In this document: positions 17,803-26,290 of the stretch, piece by piece
How the letters are laid out: every line of letters begins with the position of its first letter
Numbering within the stretch: position 1 is the stretch's first letter
Source: Streptomyces sp. RPT161
GTDB lineage: Bacteria; Actinomycetota; Actinomycetes; Streptomycetales; Streptomycetaceae
Length of the DNA stretch: 64,000 nt
Reading direction: 5' to 3'
NCBI RefSeq assembly: GCF_027533845.1
Contig: NZ_JAPZVN010000001.1
Coordinates: 124,001 to 188,000 of the forward strand
Translations under genes and position numbers: made by a program
Notes under the pieces: generated by a model
What the model saw: only the letters and a program-made list of their open reading frames with translations
Database searches by the model: none
What the model was told of the DNA's origin: nothing

Positions 17803-19041
17803 TCAGCCGGGGTACACGTGCATGCCGGGGATGGTCAGCGTGCCGCCGAACTGCCCGGCCTGGACGACCGTGCAGTTGCTGAAGATCGCCAGCGGGATGT
17901 TGAGCGGTGGCGGGGTCTGCGGGCTGAAGGTGACCGGGATCAGCCCGAAGAGGTTGCCACTGATCTTCTCGGTGTACATCGTCACCGTGCCGTTGCGGAC
18001 CGTGGACGTACTGCCGTCGCGCCCCTGCACGTTCCAGTGCGTACCCAGCGCCCCCTCCGTGATCTGGTGGAGGTTCTTGATGTCCACCGCGCTCGCGGTG
18101 AACTTCAGTACGTCCTTGACGGTGCCGTTCTCCGTCTTGACCTTCACGATGCCGTGGTAGTCCAGGCCCATCAGGGTCAGCAGGTCCGTCTTGAGGATCC
18201 ACGGGTCGTTCGGCAGCAGTGACGACGTCGGTTCCAGTCCGGCGTCCGCCAGCGCCTTGGCGTTGTACGTCGGGCACGGGAACGGCTGCGGCCCGGTGGA
18301 CGAGGGCGACGGAGCCGCGGACGGGCTGTCCGACGGGGACGTGGTGGGGGCCGCGGACTTCGCCGCCTTGGTGGCGTTCGCCAGGGCGTTCCTGACGGCC
18401 TGCGTCGCGCCCTGGGCCGCCGAACCGGCCGCGCTCGCCGGGGCGTTGGCCGTGGGGCTGGCGCTCGGCGTGGGCGTGGCGCTGGGGGTCGGCGAGGCAC
18501 TGGGCGTCGGACTGGCCGCGGAGCCGCCGCCGAGCAGGCCCTTGAGCGTGTTGCCGAGGCCCAGCGGGTCCCAGGGGTTGTTCGACTGGCTGGGCGACGG
18601 CGTCGCACTGGCCGTGGAGCGCGGTGCGCTGCTGTCCGGCGTCGAAGCGTGCGGTGCGCTGCTCGGCGCCGAAACACCCTTGTCCTGACCGCTCTTGGGC
18701 GTGTCCGTCTGCGCCGAGGGCGACGCGCTCGCGGACGGCAAGGGCGACTCGGACGGCGTGGCGGACGGTGAAGCGGAGGGCGAGCTGGACGGCGACGGGC
18801 TGTCGGACTGGCTGACGCAGTGGTCACCGCTGAACGGGTTCTTCGGCAGTTCGTCGGCCTGCGCGAGCCGGGGTGTCAGTCCCATGCCCATCAGTACTGC
18901 GGTGGGCATCGCGGCCAGCGCGATCGCCTTGCCCACGGGGGCGCGGGTGAGCAGCGACCTGCGCGGGGCCGCGTGCCTCGGCCCGGTTCTGGCACGAGGG
19001 GCGCTGCCCTCGTTCTCGGGTTGAGCCTCATCACCCCGCAC
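17803..19041 (-). CDS. Exported Ser/Pro-rich protein, third gene of the DUF6230-DUF6114 locus
   Basis: 412 residues. After a basic start, a hydrophobic segment at about 38-62 ending in AQADE looks like a signal peptide or anchor. Residues about 78-240 are almost wholly Ser, Pro, Ala and Thr with repeated SPSPSA-type units, an extended linker that may cross the wall. The C-terminal 160 residues form a compact domain with Cys in PFPCPTY and SNCTVV that could make a disulfide. Homologues are sometimes labelled hydrogenase expression protein HypF; nothing here supports that. It overlaps the upstream DUF6114 gene by 11 bases, so translation is coupled. Function unknown. Confidence 0.75.
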   Translation of the reverse strand: MRGDEAQPENEGSAPRARTGPRHAAPRRSLLTRAPVGKAIALAAMPTAVLMGMGLTPRLAQADELPKNPFSGDHCVSQSDSPSPSSSPSASPSATPSESPLPSASASPSAQTDTPKSGQDKGVSAPSSAPHASTPDSSAPRSTASATPSPSQSNNPWDPLGLGNTLKGLLGGGSAASPTPSASPTPSATPTPSASPTANAPASAAGSAAQGATQAVRNALANATKAAKSAAPTTSPSDSPSAAPSPSSTGPQPFPCPTYNAKALADAGLEPTSSLLPNDPWILKTDLLTLMGLDYHGIVKVKTENGTVKDVLKFTASAVDIKNLHQITEGALGTHWNVQGRDGSTSTVRNGTVTMYTEKISGNLFGLIPVTFSPQTPPPLNIPLAIFSNCTVVQAGQFGGTLTIPGMHVYPG

Positions 19042-19537
19042 GGTGCCTCCCGTTCATCGACTCGTCGTCCAACCCGTTGCCCGAGAGCACCGGCCCGGCG
19101 ATGACCGGTTCGGGGTCCCCGTTGGTCGCGGGCTGGGTCGGCGGAGCACCGGGCGCCCACGAGACGGACAGGCCGCCGCCGATCAGGGCGAGCAGGAAGC
19201 CCACCATGAAGCCGCCGAAGTTGGAGACCACCAGCGACACCAGGGCCAGCAGGATGGCGGCCACCCCGGCGAAGACCCGGGCGGTCGACTGGAACCACAT
19301 GGTGAAGCCGAGCACCACCAGCAGCACGCCGATGATCAGCGAGCCGGAACCGGCGGTGGTGGCCATCCGAACGGTCAACTGACCGAGGGTGAGGTTGGCA
19401 TAGGGGAAGTACATGATCGGCAGTCCGCCCAGCAGCGTCAGCAGGCCCGCCCAGAAGGGGCGTTGGCCACGCCACGTACGGAAGGACCGGCGCCAACTGC
19501 CGATTCGGTCACGCGGTCCTAGCGACTCGGCGCTCAT
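19031..19537 (-). CDS. DUF6114 membrane protein
   Basis: 168 residues with four hydrophobic helices (about 30-50, 60-82, 86-104 and 106-128) between a basic N-terminus and a polar tail. This looks like the small actinobacterial DUF6114 family, known to me mainly as the middle gene of a trio with a DUF6230 protein and a Ser/Pro-rich exported protein, exactly the order seen here. It probably sits in the cytoplasmic membrane and may anchor or export its partners; no activity is known. Confidence 0.75.
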   Translation of the reverse strand: MSAESLGPRDRIGSWRRSFRTWRGQRPFWAGLLTLLGGLPIMYFPYANLTLGQLTVRMATTAGSGSLIIGVLLVVLGFTMWFQSTARVFAGVAAILLALVSLVVSNFGGFMVGFLLALIGGGLSVSWAPGAPPTQPATNGDPEPVIAGPVLSGNGLDDESMNGRHRAG

Positions 19538-19636
19538 TGAAAACAGCTCCCTGCGACCGGCGATCGGTGGTTCGTTGGGGTGGCCGAGCGAGGGACAGCG
19601 AACCGTCCCCCACTCGCCCTACTCAATGGGAGTGCG

Positions 19637-20260
19637 TCAGTAGCACTCTTGCTTGCCCGTGAGCAGACGCAGGGACAGCCCGTTGAGCTTGAAGGTGCCC
19701 GCGCTGGTGGCCCATGCGGTCTGCTTGACACCGGTCAGCGTGGCCGAGTCGGCTTCCTGGGCGAAACCGCCCGGGTCCGCGTGCTCGGGGAGGCCCTTCA
19801 TACCGGGTCCCTTGGACTGGTCCCCGGCGGCGACGCCGATGTTGATGTTGTTGAACTGGGCGTCGGCGTTCAGCTGGTCCAGGTCGATGTAGAGGTTCTT
19901 GGCCTCGACAGCGGTTCCGTTGCCGCCCGCCTGCAGCCTCATGGTCACGTTGCCGACCAGCGGCACGGGCATGACCACGGACTGGCACATGTTGGTGATC
20001 TTGGCGCTCTTGAACGCCGAGACCGCCACCGGGATGTTCTTTCCGCCGTGCTGGACATCATAGGCGCCGTACTGCAGGAAGCCGTCACCGTCGAGCCTGT
20101 CGGCGGTGACCTTGAAATCCTGGCCGGAGACGCTGAACGACGCGGCGAGCGCACCCTGTGCCAGGGCGACGCCGATCGCGGCCGTGGCCGCGACACTCGG
20201 CACCATGACGACGGCGAACCGCTTCCATCTGGTCCCGCCACGAGTCGGCTCTGACTCCAT
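19637..20260 (-). CDS. DUF6230 cell-surface protein
   Basis: 207 residues. One hydrophobic segment (about 14-40, after KRFAVVMVP) serves as signal or anchor, followed by a beta-rich exported domain with Cys near 92 and near the C-terminus (KQECY). I recognise it as DUF6230, often mislabelled cholesterol esterase; no lipase GxSxG motif or catalytic triad is visible. The ATG at 20260 has an exceptionally good ribosome site (AAGGAGGAAAG), suggesting high expression. It heads the three-gene operon, with a roughly 630-base upstream region rich in palindromes. Confidence 0.78.
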   Translation of the reverse strand: MESEPTRGGTRWKRFAVVMVPSVAATAAIGVALAQGALAASFSVSGQDFKVTADRLDGDGFLQYGAYDVQHGGKNIPVAVSAFKSAKITNMCQSVVMPVPLVGNVTMRLQAGGNGTAVEAKNLYIDLDQLNADAQFNNINIGVAAGDQSKGPGMKGLPEHADPGGFAQEADSATLTGVKQTAWATSAGTFKLNGLSLRLLTGKQECY

Positions 20261-20452
20261 GACTTTCCTCCTTCTCGGACGTACATCTCCGGTCCGGACT
20301 CGGGATCCGAACCTGGGATGGGAGAAGTGCTACGTCCTCGGGAAGGAGAGCGCCGTCATCGGCGGCCGTCGCGTGCAGGCGGACGGCGGGTCCGAAGTAC
20401 CGGCGATCACCCCCGAGCGACAACCACTGGCCACGCTCTCGCGCAACCTGCT

Positions 20453-20490
20453 GGACAGGCCCTGCCTATGAGGCAGGGACCCCCCTGTCC
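20453..20490. promoter_or_regulatory. Nested hairpin in the DUF6230 leader
   Basis: CCCTGCCT-ATG-AGGCAGGG (20460-20478) is a perfect stem-loop, enclosed by GGACAGG (20453-20459) and CCTGTCC (20484-20490). It lies about 200 bases before the DUF6230 start and could be an attenuator or stabilising leader structure. Confidence 0.4.
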
Positions 20491-20630
20491 TAGGGCGGCG
20501 GCGGTCACCGCACGCCCTGCTCGGTGGGGAATCCTTCACCCTCGCGCCGACCGGCTTGCCGGGCTTGGGGGAACGGACCGAGCGTGGGGCCGATCGTGGT
20601 CCATTCGGGGCCGGTACACAAGGCCTTTCA

Positions 20631-20644
20631 TTACTAGCGAGTAA
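20631..20644. promoter_or_regulatory. Operator-like palindrome TTACTAGCGAGTAA
   Basis: TTACT and AGTAA flank AGCG; the reverse complement keeps the arms. A near copy, TTACTAGAGGTAA, lies at 20761. On the minus strand the site contains a possible -10 (TAGTAAT), which would let a repressor block the DUF6230 operon. Confidence 0.45.
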
Positions 20645-20760
20645 CGCCGAGATAACCGCTGTGCGACCGGGCAGCCTACTGTGAACACGCAGGGTGTTCG
20701 GAGCGCGGTCGGCAGAGCCCGACATGCGGGGGCATAGCGGGACAGAAAAAGTCGCTTGAC

Positions 20761-20773
20761 TTACTAGAGGTAA
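20761..20773. promoter_or_regulatory. Second operator-like site TTACTAGAGGTAA
   Basis: Shares TTACTAG, then GTAACG, with the site at 20631 but is one base shorter in the centre. The two are 130 bases apart, which suits looping or dual repression by one regulator. Confidence 0.35.
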
Positions 20774-20816
20774 CGGCAGTCGCCTTTCATCAAGATTTGA
20801 TAAAGGCGACTGCCGT
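20773..20816 (-). terminator. Long hairpin downstream of the thioredoxin-TPR gene
   Basis: ACGGCAGTCGCCTTT (20773-20787) pairs perfectly with AAAGGCGACTGCCGT (20802-20816). The loop adds an ATCA/TGAT extension. It lies 77 bases past the stop of the minus-strand gene; a T-rich stretch on that strand (CTTTTTCTG) follows some 20 bases on. Confidence 0.55.
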
Positions 20817-20892
20817 GTGCAACTTTCCGCCGCACCGTGGTGGCGCGCGGTACCCGGGCGTTGACGCCCGGTCATCTGCCTCCGAGGTCCGG

Positions 20893-21843
20893 TCAGAAGA
20901 GCACGCGGGCAAGCGCGGTGCGCGCCGAGGTCACCCTCGGATCCTCCGCGCCGACGACCTCGAACAGTTCGAGCAGATGGATCCGGGCGCGCTCACGGTC
21001 CTCGCCCGCGGTGCGCTTGACGGTGTCGACCAACCGCCCGAAGGCGTCCTCTACATGGCCGCCTACCAGATCGAGGTCGGCCGCGGCGATCTGGGCGTCC
21101 ACATCGGTGGGGTTGTCGGCCGCCGCCTTGCGGACCGCCTGCGGGTCGGCGCCCTCCACCCGCTGGAGCAGCTCGGCCTGAGCCAGCGCCAGCTTGGCCT
21201 CGATGTTGCCCGGGTCGCCGGACAGCACGTTCTTGTACGCCTGGATCGCGCCGCCGAGGTCACCTCGGTCCAGCGCCTCGTGCCCGGCGGCCAGCGCCGG
21301 GTCCATCGGCGGCTCCTCCGCGGCGGCGGGGGCGGCGCCCTCGACCGGGATGCCGGTGATGCCGAAGCGCTGCTCGGCCACCGCGATCAACTGGTCGAAC
21401 ACCTCGCGGACCTGCGCTTCCGGGGCCGCGCCCTGGAACAGCGGCATCATCTGGCCGCCGATCACCGCGAAGACCGCGGGGATGCCCTGGACACCGAACT
21501 GCTGGAAGAGGAGTTGGTTGGCGTCGACGTCGATCTTGGCGAGCAGGATCCGACCCGCGTAGGACTCGGTGAGCCGTTCGAGCAGGGGGCCGAGCTGCTT
21601 GCAGGGCTCGCACCACTCGGCCCAGAAGTCGATGACCACCGGGACCTCGGCGGAGCGCTGGAGCACCTCGCGCTCGAAGGTCGCCTCGGTGACGTCGATC
21701 ACCAACTGGGAGGGGGCGGCGCCCTGGTCACCGCGGGCGGCCTGCTGTCGGCGGGCCTGCTCCGCCTTCTGCTTGGCCTCACCGGCCGCCTTCACCGCGG
21801 CGAGGTCGACCACGCCGCTCATGGACATGTTCCGTGGCTGCAT
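20893..21843 (-). CDS. Thioredoxin-like protein with TPR tail (CnoX/YbbN-like)
   Basis: 316 residues. A thioredoxin domain (about 47-150) carries the active site WCEPC at 77-81, Glu replacing the usual Gly, and the cis-Pro in GIPAVF. After an Ala/Pro linker, tetratricopeptide-like helices fill about 185-310. This is the architecture of CnoX/YbbN, a cytosolic chaperone-redox protein that holds clients for chaperonins; both active-site Cys are kept here, so redox activity is likely. I chose the ATG at 21843 (GGGAGGATT upstream) over longer starts. The same locus in S. coelicolor is, from memory, SCO5419. It is divergent from a TetR gene. Confidence 0.85.
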   Translation of the reverse strand: MQPRNMSMSGVVDLAAVKAAGEAKQKAEQARRQQAARGDQGAAPSQLVIDVTEATFEREVLQRSAEVPVVIDFWAEWCEPCKQLGPLLERLTESYAGRILLAKIDVDANQLLFQQFGVQGIPAVFAVIGGQMMPLFQGAAPEAQVREVFDQLIAVAEQRFGITGIPVEGAAPAAAEEPPMDPALAAGHEALDRGDLGGAIQAYKNVLSGDPGNIEAKLALAQAELLQRVEGADPQAVRKAAADNPTDVDAQIAAADLDLVGGHVEDAFGRLVDTVKRTAGEDRERARIHLLELFEVVGAEDPRVTSARTALARVLF

Positions 21844-22117
21844 GAGGCCAATCCTCCCCCCTCGCCGGGACAAGCGTGAACAGCCCCTGGATACCCCACC
21901 GGAATGCGGGATATCCGTAAAGCGCGCACGCCGCTCACTGTGCCGCGGTACGTGCCGGTACGCACCGCGCGGTGCGCGGATCCCCATCCGCGCGTTGTGG
22001 TTGTCGCTCTTTCGCTACGGGTCGTAGCGTAACTGGGCGGTACCCCGGGGCCGCAAGTGCTGGCCGTGACTTTCACGTGATCTCCCTCACTGACTACTTG
22101 GCGGTAGGGTCCGATGG

Positions 22118-22762
22118 GTGACCAGAACCGGACGCCCGCGCAGCGCGGAGGCGGATCTGGCGATCCTGGACGCGACCCGTTCCGCGCTGGTGGAGCTGGG
22201 TTGGGGCAAGCTCACGATGGGCGACGTCGCGACGCGCGCCGGGGTCGCCAAGACCACGCTGTACCGACGCTGGGCCAACAAGAACGAGCTGGTGGTCGAC
22301 GCCGTCGCCGCTCTCTTCGACGAACTCCAACTGCCCGACAGGGGAAGCCTGCTGGCGGATGTCGAGGGCGTCGTGATGGAGTTCGCGGAGCTGCTGGAGC
22401 GGCCGGAGGCCAAGACGGCGCTGATGGCGGTGATCGCCGAGTCCACGCATGACGACGCGCTGCGGGTGCGGATCCGTGAGGCGATCGTGGACCGTCAGAA
22501 GCGCCTGGTCGTACTGGGCCGCCAGCGGGCCCAGGCCCGCGGTGAACTGCCGCCGGACGTGCCGCCCGACGGCTGCGCGGGCGATCCGCTCGCCGAGCAG
22601 GCCGCCGCGCGCAACGCGGACCTGATCTTCGACGTGATCGCGGGGGCGGTCGTGCACCGCATCCTGGTCAGCGGTGAGCGCATCGACTTCGCCTGGGCGC
22701 GGATGTTCTCCGCCCTGCTCGTGGGCGGCCTCCCGGCCGCGATGGCGGTCGCGGCGCGATGA
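22118..22762 (+). CDS. TetR-family transcriptional regulator
   Basis: 214 residues. The N-terminal helix-turn-helix spans about 20-62 (MGDVATRAGVAKTTLYRRW). The C-terminal ligand domain has a TetR_C-type tail with no recognisable ligand. It starts at GTG 22118 and is divergent from the thioredoxin gene and convergent with icmA. Its targets may be the divergent gene or itself. Confidence 0.88.
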   Translation: MTRTGRPRSAEADLAILDATRSALVELGWGKLTMGDVATRAGVAKTTLYRRWANKNELVVDAVAALFDELQLPDRGSLLADVEGVVMEFAELLERPEAKTALMAVIAESTHDDALRVRIREAIVDRQKRLVVLGRQRAQARGELPPDVPPDGCAGDPLAEQAAARNADLIFDVIAGAVVHRILVSGERIDFAWARMFSALLVGGLPAAMAVAAR

Positions 22763-22779
22763 CGTCCGCGGCGGGCCGA

Positions 22780-22820
22780 CCTGCCGGACATTTGAGGTGG
22801 AGCCCCAAATCCCCGGCAGG
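22780..22820. terminator. Hairpin between convergent tetR and icmA
   Basis: CCTGCCGG (22780-22787) pairs with CCGGCAGG (22813-22820), with an inner ATTTG/CAAAT pairing. It can end transcripts from both sides; no clear T run is present. Confidence 0.5.
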
Positions 22821-22843
22821 CGCCGCCTTGACGGCCGTACCGC

Positions 22844-24544
22844 CTAGAACCGAGCGGGCTCGGTGTAGTTGCCCCACAGGTCGCGCAACGCGCCGCAGAT
22901 CTCGCCGAGTGTGGCCTCGGCGCGGACCGCGTCCAGCATGGGCGCGATCATGTTGCCGTCCCCGCGCGCCGCGTCCACCATGGCCGCCAGCGCGCTTCGC
23001 ACCGCCGTCTCGTCCCGTTCCGCCTTGCGGGCCGCCAGCACGCGGACCTGCTCGCGCTCCACCTCGTGGCTGACCCGCAGGATCTCCAGGTCCCCGGTGA
23101 CCGAACCGGTGTGGCAGTTGACGCCCACGACCCGCTTGTCGCCCTTCTCCAGGGCCTGCTGGTACTGGAAGGCGGAATCGGCGATCTCGCCCGTGAAGTA
23201 GCCGTCCTCGATACCGCGCAGGATGCCGGAGGTGATCGGTCCCACCGGGTGCTCCCCGGTCGGCACGGCGCGGGCGCCGAGTTCCCTGATCTTGTCGAAG
23301 ATCCGTTCCGCGTCGGCCTCGATGCGGTCGGTCAGCGCCTCGACATACCACGAACCGCCCAGCGGATCCGCCACGTTGGCGACGCCGGTCTCCTCCATCA
23401 GCACCTGCTGGGTGCGCAACGCGATCTCCGCGGCCTGCTCGCTGGGCAGCGCCAGCGTCTCGTCCAGGGCGTTGGTGTGCAGCGAGTTGGTGCCGCCGAG
23501 CACGGCGGCGAGCGCCTCCACCGCGGTGCGCACCACGTTGTTGTACGGCTGCTGCGCGGTCAGCGAGACCCCCGCCGTCTGGGTGTGGAACCGCAGCCAC
23601 TGCGCCTTGTCGGACGTGGCCCCGTACACCTCCCGCATCCAGCGGGCCCAGATCCGGCGCGCGGCGCGGAACTTGGCGATCTCCTCGAAGAAGTCCACGT
23701 GCGCGTCGAAGAAGAACGACAGGCCGGGCGCGAACGTGTTCACGTCCAGGCCCCGGGAGAGGCCGAGTTCGACGTAGCCGAAACCGTCGGCCAGGGTGTA
23801 CGCCAACTCCTGCGCCGCCGTCGCCCCGGCCTCGCGGATGTGGTAGCCGGAGACGGACAGCGGCTTGTACGCGGGGATTCCGGCCGCGCAGTGCTCCATC
23901 AGGTCGCCGATCAGCCGCAGGTGCGGCTCGGGCGCGAACAGCCACTCCTTCTGGGCGATGTACTCCTTGAAGATGTCCGTCTGGAGCGTGCCGTTGAGGG
24001 TCGCCGGGTCGACCCCCTGGCGCTCGGCGGCCACCAGGTACATGCAGAAGACCGGCACGGCGGGGCCGCTGATGGTCATGGAGGTGGTGACGTCGCCGAG
24101 CGGGATGTCCCGGAAGAGGACCTCCATGTCGGCGGCGGAGTCGATGGCCACCCCGCAGTGCCCGACCTCGCCCAGCGAGCGCGGGTCGTCGGAGTCGCGG
24201 CCCATCAGGGTCGGCATGTCGAACGCCACGGACAGGCCGCCGCCACCGGCGGCCAGGATCATCTTGTAGCGCTCGTTGGTCTGCTCGGCGTTGCCGAAGC
24301 CCGCGAACTGGCGGATGGTCCAGGTGCGGCCTCGGTAGCCGGTGGGATGCAGGCCCCGGGTGAACGGGTACTCACCGGGCCAGCCGATGCGTTCGAACCC
24401 GGGCACCACGGCGCCCGGCGGCGGGCCGTACACCGGGTCCACCTGGTCCCCGGACAGCGTGCTGAAGTCGGCCTCGCGCTTCTTGGCCTGGTCGTAGCGG
24501 GCCTGCCAGCGACGGCGGCCTTCCGCAATGGCTTCGGCGTCCAT
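22844..24544 (-). CDS. icmA: Isobutyryl-CoA mutase large subunit
   Basis: Interconverts isobutyryl-CoA and n-butyryl-CoA by an adenosylcobalamin radical mechanism, linking valine breakdown with C4 and polyketide precursors. The protein has 566 residues, the length of known IcmA. The RQFAGF segment places Phe at residue 80 and the YIAQKEW segment places Gln at 198; these are the residues that mark isobutyryl-CoA mutase, where methylmalonyl-CoA mutase has Tyr and Arg. There is no C-terminal B12 domain, as expected, since the separate small subunit IcmB binds cobalamin. No icmB is in this window. The start is ATG 24544; no strong ribosome site is visible. Confidence 0.93.
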   Translation of the reverse strand: MDAEAIAEGRRRWQARYDQAKKREADFSTLSGDQVDPVYGPPPGAVVPGFERIGWPGEYPFTRGLHPTGYRGRTWTIRQFAGFGNAEQTNERYKMILAAGGGGLSVAFDMPTLMGRDSDDPRSLGEVGHCGVAIDSAADMEVLFRDIPLGDVTTSMTISGPAVPVFCMYLVAAERQGVDPATLNGTLQTDIFKEYIAQKEWLFAPEPHLRLIGDLMEHCAAGIPAYKPLSVSGYHIREAGATAAQELAYTLADGFGYVELGLSRGLDVNTFAPGLSFFFDAHVDFFEEIAKFRAARRIWARWMREVYGATSDKAQWLRFHTQTAGVSLTAQQPYNNVVRTAVEALAAVLGGTNSLHTNALDETLALPSEQAAEIALRTQQVLMEETGVANVADPLGGSWYVEALTDRIEADAERIFDKIRELGARAVPTGEHPVGPITSGILRGIEDGYFTGEIADSAFQYQQALEKGDKRVVGVNCHTGSVTGDLEILRVSHEVEREQVRVLAARKAERDETAVRSALAAMVDAARGDGNMIAPMLDAVRAEATLGEICGALRDLWGNYTEPARF

Positions 24545-24587
24545 GGGTCAAATTTACTTGGACGTCCTACTAATTGTCGATGGTTAA

Positions 24588-24612
24588 ACGCTCCCTGACT
24601 CGCAGGGAGCGT
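24588..24612 (-). terminator. Terminator after the DUF3817 gene
   Basis: ACGCTCCCTG (24588-24597) and CAGGGAGCGT (24603-24612) form a perfect 10-bp stem just after the stop at 24616. On the minus strand TTTAACC follows. It separates this gene from icmA. Confidence 0.7.
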
Positions 24613-24615
24613 CGC

Positions 24616-24951
24616 TCAGGCCTTGGCCAGCTCCGGAGCCTCCGCGAAAAGCGGCTCCAGCTCACGGGTGATCCGCCGCTCGACGAAGAACGCGGCGGTC
24701 GGGATGGTGCCGGCCAGCAGCATCCACAGCAGCTTGCCGAACGGCATCTTCGCCTTGCTGCCCAGGTCGAAGGCGAGCACCAGGTAGAGCACGTAGAGCC
24801 AGCCGTGCGCGATGCCGACGACGGTGACGAACGCGGTCGCCCCGTTGACGTCCAGCAGGTACTTGGCGATGCAGCCGATTGTCAGCAGGATCAGAAGGAC
24901 ACCGGTCACATACGCCATCACGCGGTACCGGTTCAGGACACTCCGCTTCAT
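24616..24951 (-). CDS. DUF3817 small membrane protein
   Basis: 111 residues with three hydrophobic helices (about 12-32, 40-62 and 72-92). The pattern GIAHGWLYVLYLVLAFDLGSK with FGKLLWMLLAGTIPTAAFF is the DUF3817 signature. These small inner-membrane proteins have no known function. A second member lies at 25883-26230, with a MarR regulator and a thiamine-binding-like gene between them, an arrangement I recall as conserved in Streptomyces. Confidence 0.85.
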   Translation of the reverse strand: MKRSVLNRYRVMAYVTGVLLILLTIGCIAKYLLDVNGATAFVTVVGIAHGWLYVLYLVLAFDLGSKAKMPFGKLLWMLLAGTIPTAAFFVERRITRELEPLFAEAPELAKA

Positions 24952-25017
24952 GACAGTCGAGCGTACGCGGCCCCCTGGGCGATCTTTCCGCCAGCCCCGC
25001 CGAGCGGCCGCCCGGGC

Positions 25018-25527
25018 TCAGTCCTCGGTGAAGTCGCCCGAGGCTATCCGCAGCGGCCGCAGCAGCGTGAAGATCTCCGCGCACTGCTGGGCGTCGTACG
25101 TGCCGAGCCCGAAGTCCATCGCCATCAGATCGCGGGTGGCCGCCTCCACGACCTCGCGGCCCTTCTCGGTGATGGAGGCGAGCGTGCCGCGTCCGTCGTT
25201 GGGGTTGGGCCGCTTGTCGACCAGACCGGATCTGACCAGCCGGTCGACGGTGTTGGTCACCGAGGTGGGGTGCACCATCAACCGCTCGCCGATCTTGGAC
25301 ATGGGCAGTTCCCCGGCCCTGCTGAAGGTCAGCAGCACCAGGGCCTCGTAACGGGCGAAGGTCAGCCCGTAGGGCTTGACGACCGCGTCGACCTGGCCGA
25401 GCAGGATCTGCTGGGCGCGCATGATCGAGGTGATGGCGGCCATGGAGGGCACGTCGCCCCAGCGGTGCCGCCACAGTTCGTCGGCGCGCGCGATGGGGTC
25501 GAAGGGCAGGCTCAACGGCTTTGACAC
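25018..25527 (-). CDS. MarR-family transcriptional regulator
   Basis: 169 residues with the MarR winged helix: dimer helices at both ends, recognition region MSKIGERLMVHPTSVTNTVDRLVRSGLV near 78-105 and wing near 107-120 (PNPNDGRG). It starts at GTG 25527 with a poor ribosome site. It is flanked by the two DUF3817 genes on the same strand. The ligand is unknown; in MarR proteins it is usually a phenolic or lipophilic compound. Confidence 0.88.
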   Translation of the reverse strand: MSKPLSLPFDPIARADELWRHRWGDVPSMAAITSIMRAQQILLGQVDAVVKPYGLTFARYEALVLLTFSRAGELPMSKIGERLMVHPTSVTNTVDRLVRSGLVDKRPNPNDGRGTLASITEKGREVVEAATRDLMAMDFGLGTYDAQQCAEIFTLLRPLRIASGDFTED

Positions 25528-25589
25528 GCCCAGGAGCCTACCCGGCGGTCACATGCCGGGCGGGCGCGTTCCGCGATCCGGACGGGCGG

Positions 25590-25886
25590 CTAGCCACCCG
25601 CCAGATGCCGCTCGACGGCCGCCACCTTGCCGGTGAGGGCGTCGGTCACGCCCGGCCGGATGTCGGCCTTGAGCACCAGGGAGACACGCGGTGCGCGGGC
25701 CTCCACGGCGGCGACGGCGCGCCTGACCACGTCCATCACCTCGTCCCACTCGCCCTCGACCGAGGTGAACATCGCGTCGGTGCGGTTCGGCAGCCCGGAC
25801 TCCCGGACCACCCGCACCGCGTCCGCGACGTACTCGCCGACGTCCTCACCGACGCCCAGCGGGGTGACGGAGAAGGCGACGATCAT
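25590..25886 (-). CDS. MTH1187 family thiamine-binding-like protein
   Basis: 98 residues forming one ferredoxin-like domain (DUF77, now described as thiamine-binding or MTH1187/YkoF-like). Visible are [11 protein letters not shown] at the start, [17 protein letters not shown] in the middle and [13 protein letters not shown] near 68-80. It may bind thiamine or its pyrimidine part in the cytosol. The ATG at 25886 overlaps the stop of the upstream DUF3817 gene by four bases, so the two are co-translated. Confidence 0.85.
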   Translation of the reverse strand: MIVAFSVTPLGVGEDVGEYVADAVRVVRESGLPNRTDAMFTSVEGEWDEVMDVVRRAVAAVEARAPRVSLVLKADIRPGVTDALTGKVAAVERHLAGG

Positions 25887-26230
25887 GCGTTGACCACGCC
25901 TTCCTTACGCGCCCTGGCGGCGATCACACCGGCCGCCTCCTCCTTCTTGATCATGCGGTCACCGAAGAAGCCGCCGGTCGGGAGGATGGAGAGCAGGAAG
26001 AACAGGCCGACCCTGCCGCGCGTCCACTTGGCCTTGCTCCACACATCGGCGAGGAGCACGAGGTAGAGGATGAACAGCACGCCGTGGATCATGCCCAGCG
26101 GCATCACCAGGTTGATGCTGGAAACCCGGCTGAGCACGGAGCCGAGGAGCAGCAGCGCGAGGAAGGAGATGGCCTCGGCGATCGAGATGATGCGCAGTCG
26201 GCGCAGGGCGGCGGCGGTCTTCACGTCCAC
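25883..26230 (-). CDS. DUF3817 small membrane protein, second copy
   Basis: 115 residues from GTG 26230, with three hydrophobic helices and the motif [25 protein letters not shown] prefer GTG 26230, which has GAGG about 10 bases upstream and begins near the first helix as relatives do, over an ATG at 26299 with no ribosome site. The longer start would also place a strong palindrome (26271-26290) inside the gene. It forms a two-gene unit with the MTH1187 gene. Function unknown. Confidence 0.75.
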   Translation of the reverse strand: MDVKTAAALRRLRIISIAEAISFLALLLLGSVLSRVSSINLVMPLGMIHGVLFILYLVLLADVWSKAKWTRGRVGLFFLLSILPTGGFFGDRMIKKEEAAGVIAARARKEGVVNA

Positions 26231-26270
26231 GAGGTACCTCGTCTGGAAGCTGGGGCGTTGTCCGGTCGAT

Positions 26271-26290
26271 CTTGTGAAAGGTTGCACAAG
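26271..26290 (-). promoter_or_regulatory. Rex-like operator before the DUF3817-MTH1187 operon
   Basis: CTTGTGAAAGGTTGCACAAG. The central 18 bases (26272-26289) match 13 of 14 defined positions of the Rex operator TTGTGAA-N4-TTCACAA. It lies 41 bases upstream of the GTG start at 26230. Rex senses NADH/NAD and represses when NADH is low. The rex gene is not in this window. Confidence 0.5.

Larger units (their letters stand above)
20261..20892. other. 632-base intergenic region between the DUF6230 operon and the thioredoxin gene
   Basis: No convincing gene is seen. The region holds the DUF6230 leader with a nested hairpin (20453-20490), two TTACTAG operator-like sites (20631 and 20761) and a long hairpin after the thioredoxin gene (20773-20816). 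Its lower GC and palindromes fit a regulated promoter. Confidence 0.6.

Noticed and set aside
17803-19041. Hydrogenase expression protein HypF annotation
   Set aside because: No acylphosphatase, zinc-finger or YrdC domain is present; the protein is a signal segment, Ser/Pro linker and small unknown domain.
19637-20260. Cholesterol esterase annotation for the DUF6230 protein
   Set aside because: No GxSxG nucleophile elbow or catalytic triad is visible; the protein is a small beta-rich exported domain.
21988-22117. Small gene in the gap between the thioredoxin and tetR starts
   Set aside because: Short frames exist but none has a ribosome site or recognisable sequence; the gap fits a divergent promoter.
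22844-24544. Methylmalonyl-CoA mutase as the name of the mutase
   Set aside because: Phe80 and Gln198 mark isobutyryl-CoA mutase, and the 566-residue length without a B12 domain fits IcmA.
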